Positions 51,618 to 61,000 of a stretch of 64,000 nucleotides of DNA are shown piece after piece. Origin of the DNA: Paludibacter sp. (GTDB taxonomy: Bacteria; Bacteroidota; Bacteroidia; Bacteroidales; Paludibacteraceae); assembly GCA_019163375.1 (NCBI GenBank), contig JAFLKK010000004.1, positions 372,001-436,000 on the forward strand, written 5' to 3'. Every line of letters begins with the position of its first letter. Within the stretch, counting starts at the first letter, position 1. A program made the position numbers and the translations under genes. The notes below the pieces were generated by a model. The model was not told the DNA's origin. It saw nothing but the letters and a program-made list of their open reading frames with translations, and made no database searches.

Positions 51618-52400
51618 ATGATGACACTTGAAATTAAAAATGGCGTTTTCGGCTATCCCAATAAATCGATTCTCACGGACATTAATTTTGAATTAAACAC
51701 AGGTGAAATTGTTTGTGTGCTCGGGAAAAATGGCGCCGGCAAAACCACTCTATTTAAGTCGATGCTAGGTGTTCTCAAGCCACTTTCAGGATCTGTTCTG
51801 CTCAATGGAAAGGTTATTGAACATTGGAATAGACCACAATTTGCACGATTGGTTGGTTATATCCCTCAAGCACGTTCACTTCCTTTTCCATTCACGGTGA
51901 TGGATGTAGTTCTTTTTGGACGTACAGCACATATGTCAGCGTTTGGTTCGCCGGGTAAAAAAGATTATATAATTGCAGAAGAATGTTTGGATATGCTAAA
52001 TATCACCTATTTGAAAAACAGAACGTTTACTCATTTGAGTGGAGGTGAACAGCAAATGGTAATTGTAGCACGGGCTCTGGCACAGCAGCCATCTTTCCTG
52101 ATTATGGATGAACCCACATCCAGTCTTGATTTTGGAAATCAAATAAAAATAATCCGACAGGTAAATGCGTTGAAAAATAATTCGTTAGGAATTATTATGG
52201 CAACCCATTCGCCCGACCATGCTTTTATGTGCGATGCCAAAGTAGCTATTGTTCACGAAGGAAGAATTTGGAAAGCGGGACATTCTAACGATATCGTTTC
52301 GGAAGAAATTTTAAAGGAAATTTATGGCGTTGAAGTAAAAGTGCGGTCATTGGGGAATAAGCCCGAATGCAACAGGTTGGTTTGTATCCCGACAGTATGA
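51618..52400 (+). CDS. ABC transporter ATP-binding protein (FecE/BtuD type)
   Basis: A 260-residue ATPase. Walker A is CVLGKNGAGKTTLFK and the Q-loop VGYIPQARSLPFPF. Signature LSGGEQQMVIVARALAQ, Walker B FLIMDEPTSSLDF and the switch His region ATHSPDHAFMCD follow. It ends with the typical ABC C-terminal tail (IWKAGHSNDIVSEEILKEIYGV). The start at 51618 (ATGATG) lies 2 bp after the permease stop at 51615; an upstream GTG at 51609 would overlap. Powers substrate import through the FecCD-type permease. Confidence 0.94.
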   Translation: MMTLEIKNGVFGYPNKSILTDINFELNTGEIVCVLGKNGAGKTTLFKSMLGVLKPLSGSVLLNGKVIEHWNRPQFARLVGYIPQARSLPFPFTVMDVVLFGRTAHMSAFGSPGKKDYIIAEECLDMLNITYLKNRTFTHLSGGEQQMVIVARALAQQPSFLIMDEPTSSLDFGNQIKIIRQVNALKNNSLGIIMATHSPDHAFMCDAKVAIVHEGRIWKAGHSNDIVSEEILKEIYGVEVKVRSLGNKPECNRLVCIPTV

Positions 52401-52466
52401 GTTGACAAGAACTTGCTTCAGTCTATAATACGTCAATATTCATCCTATTTTGCACGACAGAAAACG

Positions 52467-52504
52467 AAAACACCCTATTAATCAACAGATTAATAGGGTG
52501 TTTT
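52467..52504. terminator. Intrinsic terminator downstream of the ABC ATPase
   Basis: A perfect 17-bp stem (52467-52483 / 52488-52504) with a 4-nt loop, ending in tttt. It lies 66 bp after the ATPase stop and 1 bp before the minus-strand tRNA-Asp 3' end, so it could serve both. Confidence 0.85.
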
Positions 52505-52505
52505 G

Positions 52506-52579
52506 CGGTACGGACGGGACTCGAACCCGCGACCTCCGCCGTGACAGGGCGGCATTCTAACCAACTGAACTACCGAACC
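52506..52579 (-). tRNA. tRNA-Asp (anticodon GTC)
   Basis: Minus-strand tRNA of 74 nt. D-arm GTTCAGTTGGTTAGAAT, anticodon loop CTGTCAC (GTC), T-loop TTCGAGT. The acceptor is ggttcgg / ccgtacc with a U-U mismatch at 4-69; discriminator G. No encoded CCA. A minus-strand TATCTTTG at 52615-52622 lies upstream. Confidence 0.93.
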
Positions 52580-52948
52580 AGGTTGTAATGTCTGCATTGT
52601 TTTCTAATGCGGTGCAAAGATAGGGAATTTATTCTATTTGTGCAAACAAAAAATATCACAATATGGAATTGGGTTCATATAATATTTTAAAACGATACAT
52701 GTCTGAATAACTTTTTTACTTGAAAACGGTATAATAAATTTATTATAACCTACTTACATAGTTTACAAAAAAAGCAATAAAATTAATCATTTAATAGAGT
52801 TGCTTCGAAAACTGAAAATGAATTTCTGATAAGGTGAAAATCTTTCTACGATTTAATTTTTGTTGCAGAAGTTTTCATCTTTGTTACTTCACAAAGCCTG
52901 TGGGTGATACCCAATTTTATCTCTAGAACGCTATTCGGTTAAAATAGA

Positions 52949-52982
52949 AAGCGAATAATTCAAATTGATGAATTATTCGCTT
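52949..52982 (-). terminator. Intrinsic terminator of the coiled-coil lipoprotein gene
   Basis: A perfect 14-bp stem aagcgaataattca / tgaattattcgctt with a 6-nt loop, 41 bp after the stop of the minus-strand gene. On that strand it is followed by a T-rich tract. Confidence 0.8.
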
Positions 52983-53022
52983 CACTTTTTGATCCGATAA
53001 ACAGGATTGTTTATAAATCGTT

Positions 53023-53901
53023 TTAGATTTGTACCACTAAATATTTAGATACACTCCAGAATTTTGCAGGATTGGTAATCTCGATAGTAACGGTCTTATC
53101 GTCAGCAATCACCAGACTATAACTGCTTTGTGGGTGCAACGAAAGGATTTTTATTTTTTTGCTATTGGTAGGTATCGACGAGATGTTTCTTAAGTCGACC
53201 TGTGTAAAGGCTGAATTATCGAAATCAGTATTCAATACTTTTGTACTTTTGAAAAGTCCACCGGCTGAAATAACCTTTGCTTCTTTCAATTTTTTGGAAT
53301 TAGCAATACAGTACCAAACTGTGTTTAGGTTGTTGTCCTGGGTTTTCAAAGTAGATTTTTGTTGTTCAATAGCGCTCTGTTGTTCGGCTATGCTTTTAGT
53401 CTGAACATCCACGGTAGAGGTAAGCTCAGTGATTTTGATGTTTTTCTGATCGAGTTCTGTCTGTAAAGCTTGAATTTGAACAGCTTTAGTATCCATCTCG
53501 GCTTGTAAACGTTTGATTGTTTCGGCCAACATAACATTTGCTCTTCCTTTTCTAGAAGATAAACGGCGTAGTTCTTCAATTTTCGCTTTATTTTGTTCGA
53601 TGTTTTCTTTTATAGCAGTCATTTGAGCCGCTATCAATTCTCTTTTGTTGGTAGTTTTACCTTCCGCACCTTTCAGATTTACCTTCATCTCACTGGCACT
53701 ATGATTAATTGCAGAGAACCCGGTTTCAATATCGTTCAGAAGAACTAATGTCTGATTATAATTGGAATCTAATGCCTGCTTTTCAAGTTGCAGTGAGTCA
53801 CGTTCGGCAATGGCAGCTTTGTATTTACCAGAGTTTTCAACGCACGATACCGACATAAATGCGAGCGCTGTAATAATTGCAAAAAATTTAATTGTCTTCA
53901 T
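53023..53901 (-). CDS. Coiled-coil lipoprotein of unknown function
   Basis: A 292-residue lipoprotein (lipobox in SVSC, Cys ~20). A long coiled coil spans residues ~28-195 (KAAIAERDSLQLEKQALDSNYNQTL, NKAKIEELRRLSS, LAETIKRLQAEMDTKAVQIQALQTELDQKNIKITEL). A small C-terminal beta-rich domain (NLNTVWYCIANSKKLKEAKVISAGGLFKSTKVL, TVTIEITNPAKFWSVSKYLVVQI) ends it. The layout is seen in envelope-tethered scaffolds of Bacteroidota, possibly peptidoglycan-related. No specific function can be assigned. Followed by a good terminator. Confidence 0.82.
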   Translation of the reverse strand: MKTIKFFAIITALAFMSVSCVENSGKYKAAIAERDSLQLEKQALDSNYNQTLVLLNDIETGFSAINHSASEMKVNLKGAEGKTTNKRELIAAQMTAIKENIEQNKAKIEELRRLSSRKGRANVMLAETIKRLQAEMDTKAVQIQALQTELDQKNIKITELTSTVDVQTKSIAEQQSAIEQQKSTLKTQDNNLNTVWYCIANSKKLKEAKVISAGGLFKSTKVLNTDFDNSAFTQVDLRNISSIPTNSKKIKILSLHPQSSYSLVIADDKTVTIEITNPAKFWSVSKYLVVQI

Positions 53902-54570
53902 TTTTTTTTGAGTTTAATGGTTTTTGATTTACATTAGTCAGTACAATGGACTGCTTAATGTGTTGAATATAGATGTAATAGTATTTTTAAGCTGTGAAAT
54001 AGTGTGGAGCTTCCAGAACTATCCCGGGTAATTGTGTTTTTTTTGATTGTTGAATAATGATGTATGCAAAATTGCGCAACTTTTGGAGATTAATTGTTAC
54101 ATAACTTCTGTTATATATTATATAATTCACATATTTACAACATAGTGAATTGCTAATATTTGATAGTGATAACGGATAAGTTGTCATTGCTATGCCTTCA
54201 GAATAAGCAAGAAATGGCAATTTTCAAGACTCGACTTTTATTTCTTTGTTATGGATAACGGATAAATGTGCGGTGTAGTATCTGCAAGTTTGTATAAATG
54301 CATTTTATTTAATTATATGAAAATTGATATATGAAAATAAAGTTTCTGTTCATTGTTTTTGTAAGTTTGTACTGTAAATGAAATAAGGGGTATATGCATC
54401 TATTCATAAGATGACTTCAAGTCATCCTCTAAATGTAGAGATAAATATAAAGACTTGAAATTCTCCGATGAGAAAAGACTGTAAAACTATCTGAAAGTTT
54501 CGGGTGTTATGGTAGTAAGTGTATTATTCATCTGATTATTTCAATTTAGACATCAAAATATAAATTATAA
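53902..54570. other. Intergenic region with a dyad repeat
   Basis: About 670 bp, AT-rich, with no gene I would support. A dyad gatgacttcaagtcatc at 54410-54426 recurs downstream of the next gene (55452, 55588). Confidence 0.5.
54410..54426. repeat. Dyad repeat gatgactt-c-aagtcatc, copy A
   Basis: A 17-bp interrupted palindrome with a single central base. Related copies at 55452-55468 (one arm changed) and 55588-55604 lie on the other side of the phosphoesterase gene. Small genome-specific repeat or binding site. Confidence 0.65.
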
Positions 54571-55431
54571 ATGAGACTTAAAAAAATAACCAAAGGGCTA
54601 TTCATCATCATAATAACAGGTATAGTTTTACTAACCTATTCTTTTCTGGAAACAAAATGGATAAAAATAACTCATGTAAGTATTGAATCGCGGGATATAC
54701 CGCGTGCGTTTGATGGGAAACGGATTGTGTTTGTGTCGGACATTCATCATGGTGCTGCGATGTCGATAGAACGGGTGAAGAAAATGGTGGAGCGCGTTAA
54801 TAACTTACAACCGGATATTATTATACTTGGTGGCGACTATATTTCTCTGGATGAGCAATATATCGAACCTGTATTCGCAGAATTAAGCAAATTGAAAAGC
54901 AAGCATGGCGTTTTTGGAGTAATGGGAAACCACGACTATTTTGTAAATGGTGATTTGTCGAGAAAAATGATGGTGTTGAACGGCATCAAACAATGTGATA
55001 ATGAGTCGTATTGGGTAAAGATAAACAAGGATAGTATTAAAATAGGAGGGGTGGATGATCCGGGTGGTTCTACCCCGACAATAGACAGTACTGTGTACGA
55101 TGTGAAGAAGAAAGATTTTTGTATTTTGATCTCCCACCGACCCGAATACATAAAGGAACTGAAAACGGATTTAATTGATTTGACGCTTTCGGGGCATACG
55201 CATGGTGGTCAGGTAACATTGTTTGGTTTATGGGCACCTGTTCTTCCTTCTGATAATTCATCGTGGGCAAGTCTTTCTCTCACAAAAGAGAGTCAGAAAT
55301 ATAGCTATGGACTTACGCAGCCCCAACCGAATATGCAATCGTATATTACTTCCGGTATTGGCACCCGATCGCCACATTTTCGCTTCTTTCGCCGGCCTGA
55401 GATTGCGGTATTGGAATTGAAGAGAAAATAG
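54571..55431 (+). CDS. Membrane-anchored calcineurin-type metallophosphoesterase
   Basis: A 286-residue protein with an N-terminal transmembrane anchor (~7-25, GLFIIIITGIVLLTYSF). The phosphoesterase core has IVFVSDIHHG (Asp-x-His), IIILGGDYIS, VMGNHDYF, ISHRPE and LSGHTHGGQVTLFG, so both metal sites are complete. Resembles YkuE/YaeI-type enzymes, some of which act on UDP-diacylglucosamine or undecaprenyl pyrophosphate. Here the substrate is unknown. The catalytic part lies on the periplasmic side if the anchor is a signal-anchor. Single gene flanked by dyad repeats. Confidence 0.92.
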   Translation: MRLKKITKGLFIIIITGIVLLTYSFLETKWIKITHVSIESRDIPRAFDGKRIVFVSDIHHGAAMSIERVKKMVERVNNLQPDIIILGGDYISLDEQYIEPVFAELSKLKSKHGVFGVMGNHDYFVNGDLSRKMMVLNGIKQCDNESYWVKINKDSIKIGGVDDPGGSTPTIDSTVYDVKKKDFCILISHRPEYIKELKTDLIDLTLSGHTHGGQVTLFGLWAPVLPSDNSSWASLSLTKESQKYSYGLTQPQPNMQSYITSGIGTRSPHFRFFRRPEIAVLELKRK

Positions 55432-55451
55432 ATTTTGGTTACTACTCATTA

Positions 55452-55468
55452 GATGACTTTAAGTTATC
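55452..55468. repeat. Dyad repeat, copy B
   Basis: gatgactttaagttatc, a variant of copy A at 54410 with one altered arm, 21 bp after the phosphoesterase stop. Confidence 0.6.
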
Positions 55469-55587
55469 TGATGAGTGAACGCACACAGAATCTACAGAAT
55501 AAACTGATTTTCACAGACAATAAAAATGAGAGTTTCTTTTAAAGAGTAGTTTTGAGAAAAAACTACTTAAGTCGTATCACCTCACTT

Positions 55588-55604
55588 GATGACTTAAAAT
55601 TATC
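55588..55604. repeat. Dyad repeat, copy C
   Basis: gatgacttaaaattatc, a further variant of copy A. It lies 58 bp downstream of the minus-strand tamL stop, so it may also act near that transcript's end. Confidence 0.55.
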
Positions 55605-55661
55605 AGATGAATAAAGAAACTACCTACTACTTGTACTGAGCGTAGTCGAAGTATCAACTCT

Positions 55662-58010
55662 CTAGAACGGATACCCAATGGCAATATTCAGCACCAGGTT
55701 TTCACTTCTCCACGCACCGCTCCCAAAGTTTATTTGATTGATGACCCATCTGTTATTCACCAACCAAGGCTTACGCAAAGGCATAGCCAGGTCGAAACGT
55801 AATACAAAAAACGAAACATCAAAGCGCAACCCGAAACCTGCCCCTACAGCCATCTCTTTCATGAAACTACCCGCCGTAAAAGGAGTTCCGATAGCCGAAG
55901 TGTTTGATTTCTGTAGCCATATATTCCCGGCATCAACAAACAAAGCACCCTTTATAAACTTATAAATACCAAAACGGTACTCGGCATTAGCTTCCAGTTT
56001 TATATCACCACCGACTTGCAGAAATACATTGGTGGCTGAGTCATTATGATACGTTCCCGGCCCAACCGAATTTATTTGAAATGCCCGGATACTGTTGGGA
56101 CCCCCGCTGAAGAACTGCTTGTTGTAAGGCAAAACAGATGAATTTCCGTAAGCATCTGCCACGCCTGCATAAATCCGAAATGCTAACTTGTCTTTTTTAT
56201 TGAAATTATAGTAAGCACGGCCATCGATGCTAAGTTTTGCATATTGCGAATAGACCGAACCAAGTATCTTTAACGGATCGTTGGCTGTTGGCTTATTACC
56301 GGCGATTAGTTCTGCCAATGAAAATAGATTGCCTGCTGTCTCGGCAGTGAAGTGGAGATAATACTGCACCTTTTTGTCTTTTAATACCTGCTCATTATAG
56401 GTAAACGAATAATTAGCACCTACAATAAATTGTTCCTCATAGCTCTTTTGCAAAAAAGGATTGGAATCGAGTAAGTCTTGAAACACATCCGATTTATTCC
56501 CTATGGTAGTATAACTTATGTTCAGTGGCATTAATTCATGTTCTGTTCTGAAACCGGCTTTCCACTTAAAACCATACATAAACTGGATGGTATTCATATT
56601 AAAATAGTTTACGCGTTTCAAAAAATTATAAGATAGTAACAGACTGGTTTTGGGAATGTAAATACTATTGGATGGTTTGACATGAAAGGGTACCAGGAAT
56701 TTTGGAAACGTCAATTCTATCTGTGGATTTATGGCATACGAAAATGCATTTTTATTTGCACCACTTATTTGCGCTTCGAACGAACCTGCAAGCGACAGGT
56801 TTAATAATTCAGCCCCTTTGAAGGTGTTTCGGTTCAATAAGCTCAGGTTCATCCGCGGGCCGGTGTAGTTGTTGGATTTGGTAACCACATCCAGTTCGGC
56901 ACGAAAAGTATGCTCGGTCATGGGTGTCATCAAAATGGTAGCATCCAGGTATCCGGCAGCAGCAGTATCACTCTCGGCAAAGAGCACCTGTACAAATTTA
57001 AAATTGCCCATGGACATCAACCTGTTGAGGGTAATAGTATGATTTTCGCGTGAGTACAGTTCGCTTTTACGCAAATAGACCGATCGCAAAATAACTTTCG
57101 GATGGATTTTCATATCTGCGTCCTTCCCTTTAAAAACAGCCTTTTGAACCACTATCGTGTCTTTGAGACTATCGGTGGGATGATTTCTTAACGAGTAGTT
57201 CTGATCAATATACACATTATTGATATGATACGCTGTTTTGGCATTTGCAGGGATACTGTCTTTCAGACTCAGCGTAAATGAAATAGTATGATTCACGGCT
57301 GATGTATCCGCCTTGAAAACCAAATAATCGGGATTGAAATAGAAATAGCCTCTGTTTTTCAATAGTTCATCTATCCTGATTCGTTCTTCTTTTAATTTCA
57401 CAAGATTATACTCGTCATCTACATTTATGAGTGAATTCTCTTTATCCGAAACTACTATTTTCCGTAAGCTATCATCAGCAATAGCATAAACAAACTCTTT
57501 GATTTTAAAGGGTTGATGAACGTGAGTAGTGTAGACAATACTGGCAGTATGTTTCTTCTCAACGATTTTAGAATCGGTATAGCTATTAAAGATACCAATA
57601 TTAAATAGCTTGGCATCAATAATTGCCGCTGTGGCACTTGGGTTTACAGCACTTATCAGCACCGGAGCTTCTCCGTTATTTTTCAACCATTTTCTAAATT
57701 TACTTTTAGGGTTTGGTCCGGCAGCTTTGTACAACAATAATTGAGGGCGCATCCCAAAATAGCTACTGTTTGGCTTTGGACGCATGGCTCCTTGTGTTGC
57801 CGTTTTTATACTTTTGCTATTGACCTTCTCTGTTGAAACTATTTTTAGTTGTGCGCCGGTGTATAGCTTTTCATTTTTATTTAAAATGCTTAGACCACTG
57901 CAGGCTGTTAGGACAAGGCAAAAGAGCAGGAAGAGAAAAGACCCCCAAACGCCTAACGTACGAAAAGAAACTGAGCTCCTTTTACCTCTTATGTTGTTCT
58001 TCGAATTCAT
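55662..58010 (-). CDS. tamL: BamA/TamA-type outer-membrane assembly lipoprotein TamL
   Basis: A 782-residue outer-membrane protein of the TamA/BamA superfamily in its lipidated Bacteroidota form. The signal ends in the lipobox CLVLTAC. Next come POTRA-like domains (~60-340). A C-terminal beta-barrel follows, with the family's VRAFQ-type loop seen as FFSGGPNSIRAFQINSVGPG and ending VLNIAIGYPF. It works with TamB to insert envelope proteins or move lipids. Same strand as tamB, 28 bp after its stop, which gives a tamB-tamL operon. Confidence 0.9.
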   Translation of the reverse strand: MNSKNNIRGKRSSVSFRTLGVWGSFLFLLFCLVLTACSGLSILNKNEKLYTGAQLKIVSTEKVNSKSIKTATQGAMRPKPNSSYFGMRPQLLLYKAAGPNPKSKFRKWLKNNGEAPVLISAVNPSATAAIIDAKLFNIGIFNSYTDSKIVEKKHTASIVYTTHVHQPFKIKEFVYAIADDSLRKIVVSDKENSLINVDDEYNLVKLKEERIRIDELLKNRGYFYFNPDYLVFKADTSAVNHTISFTLSLKDSIPANAKTAYHINNVYIDQNYSLRNHPTDSLKDTIVVQKAVFKGKDADMKIHPKVILRSVYLRKSELYSRENHTITLNRLMSMGNFKFVQVLFAESDTAAAGYLDATILMTPMTEHTFRAELDVVTKSNNYTGPRMNLSLLNRNTFKGAELLNLSLAGSFEAQISGANKNAFSYAINPQIELTFPKFLVPFHVKPSNSIYIPKTSLLLSYNFLKRVNYFNMNTIQFMYGFKWKAGFRTEHELMPLNISYTTIGNKSDVFQDLLDSNPFLQKSYEEQFIVGANYSFTYNEQVLKDKKVQYYLHFTAETAGNLFSLAELIAGNKPTANDPLKILGSVYSQYAKLSIDGRAYYNFNKKDKLAFRIYAGVADAYGNSSVLPYNKQFFSGGPNSIRAFQINSVGPGTYHNDSATNVFLQVGGDIKLEANAEYRFGIYKFIKGALFVDAGNIWLQKSNTSAIGTPFTAGSFMKEMAVGAGFGLRFDVSFFVLRFDLAMPLRKPWLVNNRWVINQINFGSGAWRSENLVLNIAIGYPF

Positions 58011-58038
58011 TTTGTTCTTTTATATTTGGTAATCAGCA

Positions 58039-61000
58039 TTAATGCACTTCTCCTTCAGTGCCTATCCGACTTTTGGTGGACTCCAATGGTTTTACTTCTT
58101 TCGTTGCCTTTCTGGTGGTTGCTCTGACTCTCTTTTTAGGAGCCGTAAAAAACTCTTTCCACTTGTCGAAATCGCGCACATACAACACGCCTGCACCCGT
58201 CTCAACAATCTGACCTTCAATGGCACCATCGTACAGATTGTGTCTGAAACCTTTCAAACGGTAACGACCATCCTTAGTCAATTTATATTCTACCGTCACA
58301 TCACTGGTAATTTCGCTGGCCGAATTTTGCTTGGCCTTTTCGCCTTCTACATCTATGGTTCCACCCAGTTGCACGCTCAATCGCTGATTGAAAAGCTGTT
58401 GTTTTAACCCAATTTCTACCTGCGTTCTTCCCTGAGCTTGCCCTGATTGAAAATCGTTATAAGATTGAACATCAAAGTTTAAAGACATGCCTGGAACTAT
58501 TTTTGAACTCAACTGATTTAATTGCGCCGATAAGAAGTTGCTAATGGTCGACCGAAGTAGGGTAGACGTTCCACCCGATTCGGTTTGCAAAGGGTTTTCC
58601 TGCACGAACCTACCCAATACCAATAAAGCAAACACCTGTTTATTCAACAAGGATGGGTCGTCGTTGAGCATGGTTAGCTTTTGATTTACTGCTCCTCCCA
58701 AGATGCCTTTATCTTCGGGTGCCAGCTGAATTTCAAATGTAATCTCGGGTTTCAAAATTGCTCCACGTAATTTCAACAATACAATAAATGGGTACAATTG
58801 TTTGTATCCTCCCTGTTCAACATCGCTTAAGCTCGCCATCTGATCGGCTACCAGATCGAAAGGTGCTGCCCGGACGGTATAGCTGGCGTTCAGGCTAATA
58901 TCAGCATCCAAGGGGTCACCGTTCCAGATAATGGTACTGCCGGGAATAATGACGAACTTACGTTTAATAACCGATTCGATGGAAATAAGATAACTTCCTT
59001 CGTTTAGATGGTAAGCTCCGGTCAGACTCATTTTACCACTTTTGTCCATGGTGAAACTTAAAGCTGCATCACCCCTCACCACCAACGAATCGGACGATGC
59101 AGGATCCATTAACAACCGAAGTGTCGCTTCTTTATCCACTTCTACAACGGAAGAAAGTGCGAAGCCCGTAAAGCCGGACTTCTTAATCACCTTCTTGTCG
59201 GTTTTGTATAATATCGAATTGGCATTTTGAACTTCATTAAATTCAACCACATCTTCACCTTTGTCCGTAGTAACCTTATCTTCGGGCACTGCGAAAGTAA
59301 AATTAGAGCCTTTTTTCATTTTCAGTTTCGCATCGATAACCGGCAATGACATTGGCCCTTTAATATCTATCCGACTATCGATAACCATGCGTCCGTAAAA
59401 TTCCTTGTTATCGTTCACGGTGGTATTAAACAACAGAAAGTTTCTTGAATTAATGTTCATGTCAAAAATATAGTCCGTGAAGCCTTTCATTTGAATTTTT
59501 CCGTCGATAACAGCTTTGTGCTGATTGATATCCAATAAGGTAAAGGCATTGAAATAAAGACCATCCTTTTTCAACTGAATGGTTTCATGTTTCAATTCGT
59601 AGCGATTGTTGAAGTAGGTCGGATTCATAAATGCATTGTTGAACGTAAGTTCTCCGGTCACGTCAGGCAAAGTAGTATTTCCGGATACCAGAAAGTTTCC
59701 ACTTACAGTTCCCGCTGCCTGCGTTATCTGACCCATCGAAAAAGCTTCAACGGTTTTCATTGACAGCGACTGAATATCCGCTTTTATATTGAGTGAGTTG
59801 TCACCACCATTGGGAATGAAATATCCGTTTGCCGTCAAATTATTGTCGGTGCCCGACAGTTTCGCCGTGATATCAAATCGTTGCGTTGTGGGATTATCGC
59901 CTTTCACAGCCAGATTTCCAATAGGCACATTCCGAACCATCAAGTTGCTAATGTCAGCATTGGCAATGATACCATAGGAGTTGTTGACTCTTTTCAACAG
60001 TACATTTCCATCTACATTTCCTTTCACCAGGCTGCTGTCTTTTTCAACAATGCGGGATAAATCCTCCAACTTGAAGTTTTTGATGCCAATGTTCAAGTCA
60101 TCGTTATATGTATCGTGAACCGAAGCTATGTTCAACTGACTCTGCCCGTTGTTCATAAACAGGTGGTGAATCATAAAGCCCTGTTTGCCAAAAGCAATAT
60201 AATTATCGGGAGCAATAGCCCAATGTTGATCCATGATATAGAAATTAGCCGGATCGAGTGCCAGTCTGTAGTTGGCCTTATCTTTGGTTATTTGCGATTG
60301 AATAACTAACTTTTTGATTTTTTTATCATCAATAGAAGACAAATTGGCCAGTATCTTATTATTCGCTATTTTTCCGTCGAACAAAAAGTTGGCAAAGTTG
60401 ATTTGACTGTTGCCAATAGTTGTACTTGACACCTTATAATTTAATGCCGTTGAATCAGAGATTACATCCACTGCCAGCCCATCAATTTCAGTTGATCCAT
60501 ACACAATTCTATTCATGTAGGCATTCAGCTTCAGTTCACTCTTCCTGCTATCAAAACTTCCGGTAATCATTCCGGGCTCAAACTCTTTGAGTTGCGGCAA
60601 CAGCACTTCCGACAAAATAGGATGGTTGCGAAGTTGGATTTCGAAAGTGAAATTTGAAGGTGAAATATTCTTTTTTGTTGCCGGAGCATCAGCAAATGGA
60701 AAATAATTATTCAGGAACTGACTCATGGCTGCCGGAAGTGAAGCCGGAGAAATACTTCCGTTGTATTTCAAGCCGATAAGCGCACTTTCAAAATTGAATT
60801 CACTTTTATTTGTTTCATTAATCGACGCTACAAACACAGAGTCGAGGGCGTATTTTTTGCCGTTTTGTATCAACACAAGACTACTTATTCCGGCTTTACC
60901 ATTTAGTTTGTTCACAGTACCACCTCTTAAATCGGCAGTAGCAGCCAATCCTATTCGCAGATCTTTTTCAGTGAAGTTCAGTTTTTGAAGGTCGGCGCCT

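Larger units (their letters stand above)
52401..53022. other. Intergenic region with terminators and tRNA-Asp
   Basis: Besides the terminator (52467-52504), tRNA-Asp (52506-52579) and the terminator at 52949-52982, the region 52623-52948 is AT-rich with no visible gene. Confidence 0.55.

Noticed and set aside
53987-54220. 77-residue minus-strand frame in the spacer before the phosphoesterase
   Set aside because: No protein-like features or promoter, in AT-rich non-coding DNA.
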